In this document: positions 53,945-63,823 of the stretch, one piece after another
How the letters are laid out: the number at the start of each line of letters is the position of its first letter
How positions within the stretch are numbered: the stretch's first letter is position 1
DNA from: Streptococcus sp. bf_0095
GTDB taxonomy: Bacteria > Bacillota > Bacilli > Lactobacillales > Streptococcaceae
Length of the DNA stretch: 64,000 bases
Assembly: GCF_004166885.1 (NCBI RefSeq)
Contig: NZ_RCYU01000001.1
Coordinates: 186,001 to 250,000, forward strand
Direction of reading: 5' to 3'
Position numbers and translations under genes: made by a program
The notes under the pieces: generated by a model
Databases searched by the model: none
What the model was told of the DNA's origin: nothing
Seen by the model: the letters and a program-made list of their open reading frames with translations, nothing else

Positions 53945-55093
53945 ATGCAACACGTTTTTATTATCGGAAGTCGTGGGCTTCCGGCTCAATATGGCGGTTT
54001 TGAGACTTTTGTAGACCAGTTGGTCTCCCATCAAGTGTCTTCGGAAATCCAGTACCATGTTGCTTGCCTTTCTAATGATCAAGCCTATCATCATTTTGAC
54101 TACAAGGGTGTCGATTGTTTTACGATTAAAGCGCCTAAGCTTGGGCCAGCTCGCGTCATTGCCTATGATATGATGGCCATCGACTATGCCTTGAAGCTTA
54201 TTAAGAAACAAGGAATTGAACAGCCGATTTTTTACGTCTTGGGCAATACAATTGGAGCCTTTGTGGCACCCTTTGCGCGTAAGATTCATAAGATGGGTGG
54301 GAAATTCTATATCAATCCAGATGGACTGGAGTGGAAGCGGGCCAAGTGGGCTAAACCGATTCAAGCCTATCTCAAGTATTCTGAAAAAATCATGACACGC
54401 CACGCTGACTTGGTAATTTCAGACAACCCAGGTATTGAGTCCTATATCAAGGAAGCCTATCCTTGGTCCAAGACGACCTATATTGCCTATGGGACGGACT
54501 TATCTCCGACCAGCTTGACCCGTCAGGATAATAAGGTCAGAGAATTCTATCAGAAATGGCAGACTCAGGAGAAGAACTATTACTTGATCTTGGGTCGCTT
54601 TGTCCCAGAAAATAATTATGAGACCGCTATTCGTGAATTTATAGCCTCTTCCACCAAGCGGGATTTGGTGATTATTTGTAATCATGAAGGCAATCCCTAT
54701 TTTGAAGAACTCCGAGCTCGAACTGGATTTGATCAGGATCCTCGCGTTAAGTTTGTAGGAACGGTCTATGATCAAGACCTCTTGAAGTATATCCGTAAAG
54801 AAGCCTTTGCCTATATCCATGGTCATGAAGTGGGCGGAACCAATCCTGGTCTCTTAGAAGCACTTGCTCACACAGACCTCAATTTGGTTTTAGGAGTCTC
54901 CTTTAACCAAACGGTTGCCAAGGACACAGCTCAATATTGGACCAAAGAAGCTGGGAATTTGGCGCATCTGATCGACCAGGTTGATTCTTTAGAAGATGTA
55001 TCTGAACGGGGTCAACGTGCCAAGGACAATATGAAGCAAAACTTTACCTGGGAAAAAATTGTAGGTGAGTACGAGGAATTATTCTTATCATGA
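53945..55093 (+). CDS. rgpA: rhamnosyltransferase RgpA-like (GT4, DUF1972)
   Basis: Starts the rhamnan backbone on the lipid-linked primer; GacB/RgpA enzymes of streptococci add the first beta-1,4 rhamnose. The 382-residue GT-B protein begins IIGSRGLPAQYGGFETFV, the DUF1972 pattern, and has the C-terminal GHEVGGTNPGLLEAL donor-binding motif (about residues 290-304). GAAAGGGAA precedes the ATG. First gene of a tightly packed operon; it overlaps rgpB by 4 bp. Confidence 0.9.
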   Translation: MQHVFIIGSRGLPAQYGGFETFVDQLVSHQVSSEIQYHVACLSNDQAYHHFDYKGVDCFTIKAPKLGPARVIAYDMMAIDYALKLIKKQGIEQPIFYVLGNTIGAFVAPFARKIHKMGGKFYINPDGLEWKRAKWAKPIQAYLKYSEKIMTRHADLVISDNPGIESYIKEAYPWSKTTYIAYGTDLSPTSLTRQDNKVREFYQKWQTQEKNYYLILGRFVPENNYETAIREFIASSTKRDLVIICNHEGNPYFEELRARTGFDQDPRVKFVGTVYDQDLLKYIRKEAFAYIHGHEVGGTNPGLLEALAHTDLNLVLGVSFNQTVAKDTAQYWTKEAGNLAHLIDQVDSLEDVSERGQRAKDNMKQNFTWEKIVGEYEELFLS

Positions 55094-56031
55094 AAGTAAA
55101 TATCTTGTTGTCCACCTATAATGGTGAACAGTATCTAAAAGAGCAGGTCAAAAGTATCCAAGACCAGACTTATCAAGACTGGCAACTCTTGATTCGAGAT
55201 GATGGGTCAACCGATGGTACGGTAGAGATTATCCAAGAGCTGGTGGCTCAGGATGAGCGCATTCGCTTTATCAATCAAGGAGCTATCGAAAATCTTGGTG
55301 TTATCAAGAGCTTCCACGCCCTCTTGAAATATGAAAAAGCAGATCTTTATTGCTTCAGTGATCAAGATGATGTTTGGCTTCCTGAAAAAATTGCTCTTCA
55401 AGTAGCAGAAGCGGCCAAGCACCCTCAAGAAGTCCCTTTGCTGGTCTACACAGATTTAAAAGTGGTCGATGAAAACTTGAACGTGCAACATGAGAGTATG
55501 ATTCGCACCCAGTCTGATCATGCCAATACAGAACTGATTCAAGAGTTGACGGAAAATACAGTAACTGGTGGGGTAGCCATGATTAACCACGCGTTGGCTG
55601 ACTTATGGACAGGCCAAGAAAAACATGCGCTTCTCATGCATGATTGGTATTTAGCATTACTAGCAACTGCCTTTGGAAAGTTGATCTATATCGATCAGCC
55701 GACAGAATTGTACCGGCAGCACAGTAGCAATGTTCTGGGTGCTCGTACACTTAGAAAACGGGTTAAAAACTGGGTTCGCCCTCATATTCTTTTTGCTAAA
55801 TATTGGAATCTCATCGAGTCCAGTCAAGAACAAGCAAAAAATTTATTGGATCTGCCAGTCAGTCCCCAAAATAAAGAAATTATTGAAAACTTTGTGACCA
55901 TCATGGACGTTCCACTAAAAGAACGTTTGAGACGGATTCGTCAGTATGGTTATCGGAAGAACCGGGCTTTTCACACCTTTGTGTTTACCAGCTTGATTCT
56001 GACAAAGTTTGCATATCGAGGTAAAAAATAA
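55090..56031 (+). CDS. rgpB: rhamnosyltransferase RgpB-like (GT2)
   Basis: Extends the rhamnan chain. The 313-residue GT-A protein has ILLSTYNGEQYLKEQVKSI, IRDDGSTDGT and the DxD-type FSDQDDVWLPEKI, then TGGVAMIN and HDWYLALLA in the acceptor region. It overlaps rgpA by 4 bp and rgpC by 1 bp (TAATG). Confidence 0.9.
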   Translation: MKVNILLSTYNGEQYLKEQVKSIQDQTYQDWQLLIRDDGSTDGTVEIIQELVAQDERIRFINQGAIENLGVIKSFHALLKYEKADLYCFSDQDDVWLPEKIALQVAEAAKHPQEVPLLVYTDLKVVDENLNVQHESMIRTQSDHANTELIQELTENTVTGGVAMINHALADLWTGQEKHALLMHDWYLALLATAFGKLIYIDQPTELYRQHSSNVLGARTLRKRVKNWVRPHILFAKYWNLIESSQEQAKNLLDLPVSPQNKEIIENFVTIMDVPLKERLRRIRQYGYRKNRAFHTFVFTSLILTKFAYRGKK

Positions 56032-56837
56032 TGTTTGACGTTTTTAGTCAGAAAAATCGAATTTTATTACGAGAATTAATTAAAACAGACTTTAAATTAC
56101 GCTACCAAGGATCAGCGATCGGTTATCTTTGGTCGATTTTAAAGCCCTTGATGACCTTTACAATCATGTATGTCGTCTTCATCCGCTTCTTACGTTTGGG
56201 TGGAGATGTGCCCCATTTCCCAGTTGCCCTCTTATTGGCCAATGTAATCTGGGGCTTTTTCTCAGAAGCAACATCTATGGGGATGGTGTCGATTGTTAGT
56301 CGAGGCGACTTGCTGCGAAAATTGAACTTCTCCAAACACATCATTGTCTTGTCTGCGATTTCAGGAGCAGCCATTAACTTTGTCATTAACCTTATTGTTG
56401 TTTTGATTTTTTCATTCTTTAATGGGGTGACATTCTCTTGGACAGCTTTGATGGTGATTCCGCTATTCTTTGAGTTGTTCTTGATGGCGACAGGATGTGC
56501 ATTGATCTTAGCGACATTTTTTGTCCGTTTCCGTGACCTAGGTCAAGTCTGGGAAGTACTCTTGCAAGCTGGATTGTATGCGACGCCAATTATCTACCCA
56601 ATTACCTTTATTGCAGACCGCAATCCATGGGCGGCTAAATTGGTCATGATGAATCCATTAGCACAAATTATTCAAGACATGCGGTATTTCTTGATTGATA
56701 AGGCCAACACCCCTGTCTGGCTTTTGGTGGAAAATAAGTTCTTGGTTCTGATTCCTTATGTTTTACCAATTCTTATTTTTGTCGCTGGCTTTGCTTACTT
56801 TAACAAACATGCTAAGAAATTTGCGGAGATTCTCTAA
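56031..56837 (+). CDS. rgpC: polysaccharide ABC exporter permease RgpC
   Basis: Membrane half of the ABC-2 exporter that moves undecaprenyl-linked rhamnan to the outer face. The 268-residue protein has six predicted membrane segments and the family pattern LRYQGSAIGYLWSILKPL near the N terminus. It overlaps both neighbours by 1 bp, typical of stoichiometric coupling with the ATPase RgpD. Confidence 0.93.
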   Translation: MFDVFSQKNRILLRELIKTDFKLRYQGSAIGYLWSILKPLMTFTIMYVVFIRFLRLGGDVPHFPVALLLANVIWGFFSEATSMGMVSIVSRGDLLRKLNFSKHIIVLSAISGAAINFVINLIVVLIFSFFNGVTFSWTALMVIPLFFELFLMATGCALILATFFVRFRDLGQVWEVLLQAGLYATPIIYPITFIADRNPWAAKLVMMNPLAQIIQDMRYFLIDKANTPVWLLVENKFLVLIPYVLPILIFVAGFAYFNKHAKKFAEIL

Positions 56838-58060
56838 TGACAGATAAACAAATTGCAGTAAAAGTAGACCATGTCAGCAAGTACTTTAAGTTGCCAACAG
56901 AGGCAACCAATAGTCTTCGAACTGCCCTGGTCAATCGCTTCAAAGGTATTAAAGGTTATAAAGAACAGCACGTTCTCAAGGATATTTCTTTTGAAGTTGA
57001 AAAGGGAGACTTTTTTGGGATCTTAGGTCGAAATGGTTCTGGGAAATCAACCCTCTTGAAAATTATTTCTGAAATTTATGTGCCGGAAAAAGGTACCGTC
57101 ACTATTGATGGGAAACTGGTGTCCTTTATTGAGCTTGGAGTGGGCTTTAACCCAGAACTGACAGGTCGAGAAAATGTCTATATGAACGGGGCCATGCTGG
57201 GCTTTTCAACAGCTGAGATTGATGCCATGTATGATGACATCGTAGACTTTGCCGAGTTGCATGAATTCATGAACCAGAAACTCAAGAACTATTCATCAGG
57301 GATGCAGGTTCGTCTAGCCTTTTCGGTTGCCATTAAGGCCCAAGGGGATATCTTGATTTTGGACGAGGTCCTCGCAGTAGGAGATGAAGCCTTCCAGCGC
57401 AAGTGTAACGATTACTTCCAAGAGCGCAAGAAATCAGGGAAAACAACGATCCTGGTTACCCATGATATGGGAGCCGTCAAGAAATATTGTAACAAAGCTG
57501 TTTTGATTGAAAATGGTTTGGTGAAAGCAATTGGTAGTCCTGAAAATGTTGCCAACCAGTATAGTTTTGACAATACAGCTCCTTTGCAACAGGGGGGAGA
57601 AGCTAGTGGAGGTGCTAATCCCAACCATGAAGAACAAGTATTGGTTGAAAACTTTCAGCTTCAGTTGTTAAGCTCGAACAAGTTACGCCCCCAAGATACG
57701 ATTCACTTCCAAATTGATTTTGATGTACTTGAAGATATCCAGACCTATATCGCACTGTCTTTAACAGATATCGATCGGAATATTTGGATCTATAATGATA
57801 ATTCGATGGATCAGCTGATGAGTGGGGCTGGACATAAAACGGTTCACTACACTTGTTCCCTTCCAGCAGTGAATGACTTAAAAATGAAATTAGAAGTGAC
57901 AGTGCGGGATGCCGAAGGACAGATGCTGGCCTTTTCAGATGCTACGCAAACCCCACTAATCTTTATCAATCGAGATGATATAGCTTTGGATGATAAATCA
58001 GCAATGGATGCAGCAAGTGGCTTAATCCAACGCAATGGAACATGGTCAATAACTGACTAG
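56837..58060 (+). CDS. rgpD: polysaccharide ABC exporter ATP-binding protein RgpD
   Basis: ATPase of the rhamnan exporter. The 407-residue protein has Walker A GRNGSGKST, signature NYSSGMQVRLA, Walker B ILDEVLAVGDE and switch His in VTHDMG (residues to about 250). The extra C-terminal domain of about 140 residues resembles the Wzt-type carbohydrate-binding domain, which recognises a finished chain end. That would tie export to chain completion in this species. Confidence 0.93.
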   Translation: MTDKQIAVKVDHVSKYFKLPTEATNSLRTALVNRFKGIKGYKEQHVLKDISFEVEKGDFFGILGRNGSGKSTLLKIISEIYVPEKGTVTIDGKLVSFIELGVGFNPELTGRENVYMNGAMLGFSTAEIDAMYDDIVDFAELHEFMNQKLKNYSSGMQVRLAFSVAIKAQGDILILDEVLAVGDEAFQRKCNDYFQERKKSGKTTILVTHDMGAVKKYCNKAVLIENGLVKAIGSPENVANQYSFDNTAPLQQGGEASGGANPNHEEQVLVENFQLQLLSSNKLRPQDTIHFQIDFDVLEDIQTYIALSLTDIDRNIWIYNDNSMDQLMSGAGHKTVHYTCSLPAVNDLKMKLEVTVRDAEGQMLAFSDATQTPLIFINRDDIALDDKSAMDAASGLIQRNGTWSITD

Positions 58061-58072
58061 ACTGAGGGAGAT

Positions 58073-59422
58073 ATGGAAACGACGCCTTTTGTTTCGATAA
58101 TTTGTACAGTTTTTAATAAAGAACCCTGGCTTAAGAAGACAATCGATAGCTTCTTAGTGCAACAAACAGAGTTTGCTATTGAGATTATCTTGGTGGACGA
58201 CGCCTCAAGCGATGGATCTCGCTCTATTATTCAGGACTATCAAGCAAACTACCCTAATCTGATTCGGGCTTTTTATCAGGATGAAAATCAGGGAATCGCC
58301 AAAACCTGGGTCTCTATCTGTAAAGAAGCGCGTGGAAAGTATATTGCCCGCTGTGACGGAGATGATTTTTGGTTGGAGCCTTTAAAACTGCAGAAACAGG
58401 TTGACTTATTAGAAAGTAAACCGGATTGCAAATGGTCCAATACTGATTTTGATATCTATGATGAGCGTGGTAATTTTGTTTCTAAGGCTGGCTTTGCTAA
58501 TCATACGATTCCATTAGCAGATACCTACGAAAAAATGCTTGCGACTAGAGGCTTTACCATGGCCTCTACATGGCTAGTAGATAGAGATCTGATGCTAGAA
58601 GTCAATCAAGAGCTAGATCTTACGACATCAGACGATACCTTTAATCTACAACTGGAACTCTTTCAACGGACTTCTTTAGCGTATCTGGATGAAGCAACGG
58701 TTGCCTATACTATCAACCAAGGATCGGATTCTCGTCCTTGTGATTTTAGAAAATTGGAACGTCGCTTCCATAAGCTACTGCAAACTCAATTAGCCTATCT
58801 TGATAAATATCCAAATGCAGATTTTAAAGAGATGACAAAAATTCTCTTAGATCGTACTAATACTTATGAGATTCGCTTGTCTAAACCAATGGACTCCCTT
58901 TCACATATTGGGATGGAATCTGTTACGATTTATTTGGGAGATGAAGAAAACACCTATTCGGAAGATCGTACCTTGACCAAACTGCTTCAAAAAGAAGATT
59001 GCCTGACAATCGAAATTCCGAAAGGAACATCAGTCATTCGAGTGGATCTTTCGGAACGTCCAAGTTATTATTCTGATGTTGAATTGAAAGATTCGTCAGG
59101 TAAGGTTTGTTCAGCTGTTTATAGTAATGGCGTTGTTGTTGATAATTTGTATTTGTTTAGCGAACCGGATCCTCAATTGATTTATGAAGTTGAAGAAGAA
59201 GGGGTGTATCAACTGAGCTATAAAATGATTTCTATAGATAATCCCTCTGCACCGGATTATATCGGAAAAGTTTTTGCTGCCGAAATGTTAGATTGTCAAA
59301 ATAGTTTGAAAAATCTTGAGGCAGAGTTACAAGCTACGAAAGAAGCATATAATACAGTCATCCATTCACGCCGTTGGACCATTCCAACAAAGATCTTGAA
59401 ATTCTTAAGAATAAGGAAATAA
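58073..59422 (+). CDS. rgpE: glycosyltransferase RgpE-like (GT2)
   Basis: Family 2 glycosyltransferase in the position of RgpE (GacF). The 449-residue protein has SIICTVFNKEPWLKKTIDSF, LVDDASSDGSR and the DxD-type ARCDGDDFWLEPL in the N-terminal 230 residues. After about residue 290 comes a beta-rich region, then a short coiled stretch and a basic tail (SRRWTIPTKILKFLRIRK). The C-terminal extension is of unknown function. GAGGGAGAT precedes the ATG; 1 bp separates it from rgpF. Confidence 0.82.
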   Translation: METTPFVSIICTVFNKEPWLKKTIDSFLVQQTEFAIEIILVDDASSDGSRSIIQDYQANYPNLIRAFYQDENQGIAKTWVSICKEARGKYIARCDGDDFWLEPLKLQKQVDLLESKPDCKWSNTDFDIYDERGNFVSKAGFANHTIPLADTYEKMLATRGFTMASTWLVDRDLMLEVNQELDLTTSDDTFNLQLELFQRTSLAYLDEATVAYTINQGSDSRPCDFRKLERRFHKLLQTQLAYLDKYPNADFKEMTKILLDRTNTYEIRLSKPMDSLSHIGMESVTIYLGDEENTYSEDRTLTKLLQKEDCLTIEIPKGTSVIRVDLSERPSYYSDVELKDSSGKVCSAVYSNGVVVDNLYLFSEPDPQLIYEVEEEGVYQLSYKMISIDNPSAPDYIGKVFAAEMLDCQNSLKNLEAELQATKEAYNTVIHSRRWTIPTKILKFLRIRK

Positions 59423-59423
59423 T

Positions 59424-61172
59424 ATGCAACGTTTACTTTTATATGTTCACTACAATAAGTTTAATTTTATTAGTGGGCATGTACTCTACCAATTAGAAAA
59501 AATTCGTCCCTTGTATTCACGGGTGGTCTTTATCTCTAATAGTCAGCTACCAGAAGATGTGAAGGATCATTTGTCTTCCCAACAGTTGGTGGATGATATT
59601 CTTGAGCGCCAAAATAGTGGCTTTGACTTCGCTGCTTGGCGGGATGGAATGAAGAAAGTCGGCTTTGATCAACTGTCTCACTTTGATTCTGTTACCCTCA
59701 TGAATGATACCTGCTTTGGACCGCTTTGGGATTTAGAATCAATTTATCAGCAGTTTGAAAATGACCCTGAAGTAGATTTTTGGGGGATGACCAATTATCG
59801 GAAAGACAAGGATTTTAACGAGCATATTCAAAGTTATTATCTTAGCTTTAAAAAACAGGTTATTGAATCAAGTACTTTCCATGAGTTTTGGCAGGGCGTT
59901 CAAGACTTTACCAATGTCCAAGATGTGATCGATAACTACGAGACTAAGGTCACAACGAATTTCTTGGATGCTGGTTTTCGCTATAAAACTGTCTTTAATA
60001 CCATCCATGAAGATACAACGGGGATGCTCTATCCAGACTTTTCTTACTACAATCCTACAGCGATTCTCAAACATAAGGTTCCTTTCATCAAAGTCAAAAC
60101 CATTGCGAACAATGAAGGAATCATGCCTTATATTTTTGATGAATTGGAGCGTGTATCGAACTATCCATTGGATTTGATTCTTAACCACATGTCTATGATT
60201 GACCGTCCGGACTATCCTTATCTCTTATCCCGTAAGTATTTGAAGGATCAAGACTTAGGAGACACATTTGATAAAAAAGTTGCGGTTCATCTCCATGTCT
60301 TTTATGTGGACCTCTTAGAAGAATTTCTAGATGCTTTCCAAGCTTTTCATTTTGCTTATGACTTGTGGATTACGACAGATGTAGAAGAGAAGAAGCAGGC
60401 TATTGAGGAGATTCTTTCTAATCGGGCCCAAGTTGCGACAGTCGTGGTGACTGGAAACATTGGACGAGATGTGTTACCAATGTTGCTCTTAAAAGAGCAA
60501 CTCTCTCACTATGATTATGTCGGCCATTTTCATACCAAGAAATCCAAAGAAGCAGATTTCTGGGCTGGTGAATCTTGGCGGAAAGAATTGATTGATATGT
60601 TGGTTAAACCGGCAGATCAAATCCTTGCCAATATGGAGGCCAATCCAAAAGTTGGAATCACCATCGCAGATATTCCAACCTTCTTCCGATACAATCGAAT
60701 AGTGGTTGCCTGGAATGAAGCTCTCATTTCACCAGAGATGAACAAGCTCTGGCAACGGATGGGAGCGACCAAGACTATTGATTTCAAAAATCTCAATACT
60801 TTTGTTATGAGCTATGGCACCTTTGTTTGGTTTAAGTATGATGCTTTGAAACCACTCTTTGATTTGAATTTGACAGCAGCAGATGTTCCAGCTGAACCTC
60901 TTCCTCAAAATTCAATCCTTCATGCGATTGAACGCTTATTAGTCTACATTGCCTGGGATCAAAAATATGACTTTAGGATCTCCCAAAATCCACACGTTCT
61001 CACACCATTTATCGATAATAAGCAATTGAACAATCGAGAGGATCTCCAACCACATACCTTCGTGGACTTTAATCAAATTGGTGGGATTAAAGGAGCCTTA
61101 AAGTATATCGTGATCGGGCCAGCAAGAGCTGTGAAATATATAGTGAAAAGAATAGTTAAGAAAGTGAAATAA
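59424..61172 (+). CDS. rgpF: rhamnan synthesis protein RgpF
   Basis: Rhamnosyltransferase that elongates the backbone (GacG in group A Streptococcus). The 582-residue protein has the RgpF-family start LLLYVHYNKFNFISGHVLYQ, an N-terminal part with NSGFDFAAWRDGMKKVGFDQ, and a second half with VHLHVFYVDLLEEFLDAF and HFHTKKSKEADFWAGESWR, the RgpF domain. It ends in a basic amphipathic tail. It overlaps the next gene by 1 bp, so the phosphoglycerol transferase belongs to the same operon. Confidence 0.93.
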   Translation: MQRLLLYVHYNKFNFISGHVLYQLEKIRPLYSRVVFISNSQLPEDVKDHLSSQQLVDDILERQNSGFDFAAWRDGMKKVGFDQLSHFDSVTLMNDTCFGPLWDLESIYQQFENDPEVDFWGMTNYRKDKDFNEHIQSYYLSFKKQVIESSTFHEFWQGVQDFTNVQDVIDNYETKVTTNFLDAGFRYKTVFNTIHEDTTGMLYPDFSYYNPTAILKHKVPFIKVKTIANNEGIMPYIFDELERVSNYPLDLILNHMSMIDRPDYPYLLSRKYLKDQDLGDTFDKKVAVHLHVFYVDLLEEFLDAFQAFHFAYDLWITTDVEEKKQAIEEILSNRAQVATVVVTGNIGRDVLPMLLLKEQLSHYDYVGHFHTKKSKEADFWAGESWRKELIDMLVKPADQILANMEANPKVGITIADIPTFFRYNRIVVAWNEALISPEMNKLWQRMGATKTIDFKNLNTFVMSYGTFVWFKYDALKPLFDLNLTAADVPAEPLPQNSILHAIERLLVYIAWDQKYDFRISQNPHVLTPFIDNKQLNNREDLQPHTFVDFNQIGGIKGALKYIVIGPARAVKYIVKRIVKKVK

Positions 61173-63694
61173 TGAAACGGAAAAAGAAGTTTAATTTTTA
61201 TACGTTTTTAAATAACTTGAAATCCAAAATTTCAAGGACTCAATTTTATTATGTAATCACCTTTGTCTTATTTTTCTTTTTTAATTTTTATTTAGCGCAA
61301 AATAATTTAGCCATACATAACAAAGCGACAGGGACTGTACTTAAGTACGTCAACTATTTGGGAATATTGTTTGGAATTAGTTTTTTATTGTTAATTGTAT
61401 TAATGTCACATTTTAACTTTAAGAAATGGTTTCCTCTGAAATTACTGATTAGTTACTTAATTTATAATGTACTTTCTTATATTACAGAAATTTCTCTGTT
61501 TCTAAATAATCCCAAATATAAGGTTTGGAACTTTCAAAAAAATCCTTTTTTTAGAACGGATTCCTTTGTAGTTATTGGTACCCTATTTTTATTAACAATG
61601 ATGCTTGTTCTGTATAGGTATCATTCGGATGGATTATTTTCTAGAAAAAAGAATTTAGAAGAAATAAAAGATAACTATCAATACATTATACTGTCACAGA
61701 TTTTGATAACATTTATCGTAACGGATAAGAATTTTTCGTTATTAATATACAGAACAGATAATTTTTTGTATAAAGCATTAGAAATTGGTAAATATTCTGC
61801 TCAACAGTTTTGGATGACAAATGAATTTTTAATGCTTGCTTTTCCGATTCTTTCCATATTTGGTTTTTTCTATACGAAAGGCCAAAGAGATTTCGTGAAA
61901 AATAAACCCAGTTTATCATTAGCATTTTTCTCAAGTGTAACTATTGCAATCGTTCTAAATTATTTCTTCCAATTTAGTTTAGGAAGAACAGAACCATTTT
62001 TAGGAATACATTATACAATCCCAGATGCGATCTTGTTCCAAATTTTAGTGTTGACAGCTATAATCTTCTTTGTTTATATTGCTATCAACCAGTATTGGAT
62101 AGCCTCTTGTTTGATTTTACTGGTATCTGTATCTTTTGTCATTGCGAATTTTATCAAATTTGGAATGAGAAATGAGCCAGTATTGCCGAGTGATCTAACA
62201 TGGTTAACAAAGCCAGCTACCTTACTCGGTTTTGTTGATGCTTCTCAAATACTATATACAATTGGTGGATTAGTAGCAATTGTGGTTCTTTCTCTTCTTG
62301 GAATGAGGTACTTTTTCAAAGGAAAAATTATTTCTTCTTGGAAAGCACAAGTTCTACTTGTATTATCAATGTTTCTCTTATTTATAAACGTAGCATCTGT
62401 TTTTTCTGATAAAGAAAATGGGAAAATTAAATCGAATGTTCCGATTATAAGCACCCTCAATAATTATCAAGACATCGATTGGTTAGGGAATACCTCCAAT
62501 GCTCGCTATAAAGGACTTACATATGTTTGGATGAACCAATTGACGACGGAAGTTATTCAGAAGCCTGAAGGTTATTCAAAAGATCGTATAGCTAAGATTG
62601 AAGCGAAGTACAATGAATTAGCGAATGGTATAAATAAGGAGAGACAAAACTATTTGAATGATCAGACGGTTATTTACGTCTTAAGCGAAAGTTTTTCAGA
62701 TCCGAGAAAAATTGAAGGAGTTGAATTAACTCAAAATCCAATTCCTAATATTGAGAACGTTATGCGTAACCACACGAGTGGCCAAATGCAATCAGATGGC
62801 TATGGTGGTGGAACTGCCAATATGGAATTTCAAACATTGACGGGGCTACCTTTTTATAATATTTCTCAAACAGTATCTGTTTTGTATACAGAAGTATTTC
62901 CAAAAATTCATAATGTTCCCTCAATTAGTAATTCTTATGAAACGAAGAACAAAATCGCGATCCATCTCGCTGGGAAGTCAAATTACTCTAGAGATATCGT
63001 CTATTCTCGACTAGATTTTAAGGATTTTATCACGACGAATACAAAGGGAATCAAATATAGAAAAGAAGGGATTAGTCCAAGTGACGAATCTACCTACAAT
63101 TTAGTACTAGAAAATATAATTCCTCAAAAGGGACAATTCTTTTCAGTAATGACTATGCAGAATCATTCACCTTGGTTAGAGGCTAATCCAGAAACTTTGG
63201 ATGCAAAAGGAAATGGATTTAGCGACGAGGAGAACTCTAAACTAACCTTCTACAGTCGTCTACTATACCAAACTGATAGCGCCACCCAAGATTTCCTAGA
63301 AAAGCTATCCAAAATCGATAAAAAGATTACAGTTGTTTTTTACGGAGATCATTTGCCTGGTTTGTATCCAGAATCTGCCTTTAAGAACTATCCAGAAGGT
63401 CAATACCAAACAGACTACTTTATTTGGAGTAATTTCGATGCTCCTAAATTAGACTATCCTTTAGTCAACTCGAGTGATTTCTCTGCTATAGTCTTTGAAC
63501 AGACCAACTCTAAAGTCTCACCTTACTATGCTCTTTTGACTGAGGTTTTGAAGAAAGCAAGTGTTGACAAAAAAGCTTTAGAAGGAGAAGCGTTGGAAAT
63601 CGCTGAGGATCTCAAAATGGTTGAGTATGATCTGATAAGTGGTAAAGGATACCTTTCCCAAGATTTCTTCAAGGTACCATCGGCAAAAAATTAA
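61172..63694 (+). CDS. LTA-synthase-family phosphoglycerol transferase (GacH/SccH-like)
   Basis: Predicted to add glycerol phosphate from phosphatidylglycerol to side-chain sugars of the wall polysaccharide, as GacH does in group A Streptococcus. The 840-residue protein has about 12 N-terminal membrane segments (to about residue 420) and an extracellular sulfatase-fold domain. Metal and catalytic motifs are YVLSESFSDP (Glu), GGGTANMEFQTLTGLPF (nucleophile Thr), MQNHSPW (His) and VFYGDHLPG (Asp, His). It is longer than LtaS, which has five membrane segments. Its codons are far more A/T-rich than rgpA-F. It ends the operon. Confidence 0.9.
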   Translation: MKRKKKFNFYTFLNNLKSKISRTQFYYVITFVLFFFFNFYLAQNNLAIHNKATGTVLKYVNYLGILFGISFLLLIVLMSHFNFKKWFPLKLLISYLIYNVLSYITEISLFLNNPKYKVWNFQKNPFFRTDSFVVIGTLFLLTMMLVLYRYHSDGLFSRKKNLEEIKDNYQYIILSQILITFIVTDKNFSLLIYRTDNFLYKALEIGKYSAQQFWMTNEFLMLAFPILSIFGFFYTKGQRDFVKNKPSLSLAFFSSVTIAIVLNYFFQFSLGRTEPFLGIHYTIPDAILFQILVLTAIIFFVYIAINQYWIASCLILLVSVSFVIANFIKFGMRNEPVLPSDLTWLTKPATLLGFVDASQILYTIGGLVAIVVLSLLGMRYFFKGKIISSWKAQVLLVLSMFLLFINVASVFSDKENGKIKSNVPIISTLNNYQDIDWLGNTSNARYKGLTYVWMNQLTTEVIQKPEGYSKDRIAKIEAKYNELANGINKERQNYLNDQTVIYVLSESFSDPRKIEGVELTQNPIPNIENVMRNHTSGQMQSDGYGGGTANMEFQTLTGLPFYNISQTVSVLYTEVFPKIHNVPSISNSYETKNKIAIHLAGKSNYSRDIVYSRLDFKDFITTNTKGIKYRKEGISPSDESTYNLVLENIIPQKGQFFSVMTMQNHSPWLEANPETLDAKGNGFSDEENSKLTFYSRLLYQTDSATQDFLEKLSKIDKKITVVFYGDHLPGLYPESAFKNYPEGQYQTDYFIWSNFDAPKLDYPLVNSSDFSAIVFEQTNSKVSPYYALLTEVLKKASVDKKALEGEALEIAEDLKMVEYDLISGKGYLSQDFFKVPSAKN

Positions 63695-63752
63695 TGGAAA
63701 GAGACCAGCTTTCATCAATCTGTCATTCAGTGATTTGATTGCTAAAATTATT

Positions 63753-63785
63753 AAAAATAGAACAGGCTTTCCTGTTCTATTTTTG
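63753..63785 (+). terminator. terminator of the rgp operon
   Basis: AAAAATAGAACAGG (63753-63766) pairs exactly with CCTGTTCTATTTTT (63771-63784) around CTTT. Confidence 0.95.
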
Positions 63786-63794
63786 TTGATTTTA

Positions 63795-63803
63795 TGCTAA
63801 ACT
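63795..63803 (+). promoter_or_regulatory. extended -10-like element before the last gene
   Basis: TGC-TAAACT (63795-63803), 20 bp before the ATG at 63824. Confidence 0.45.
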
Positions 63804-63823
63804 AGTAGGAGGGGGTTCCGCAT

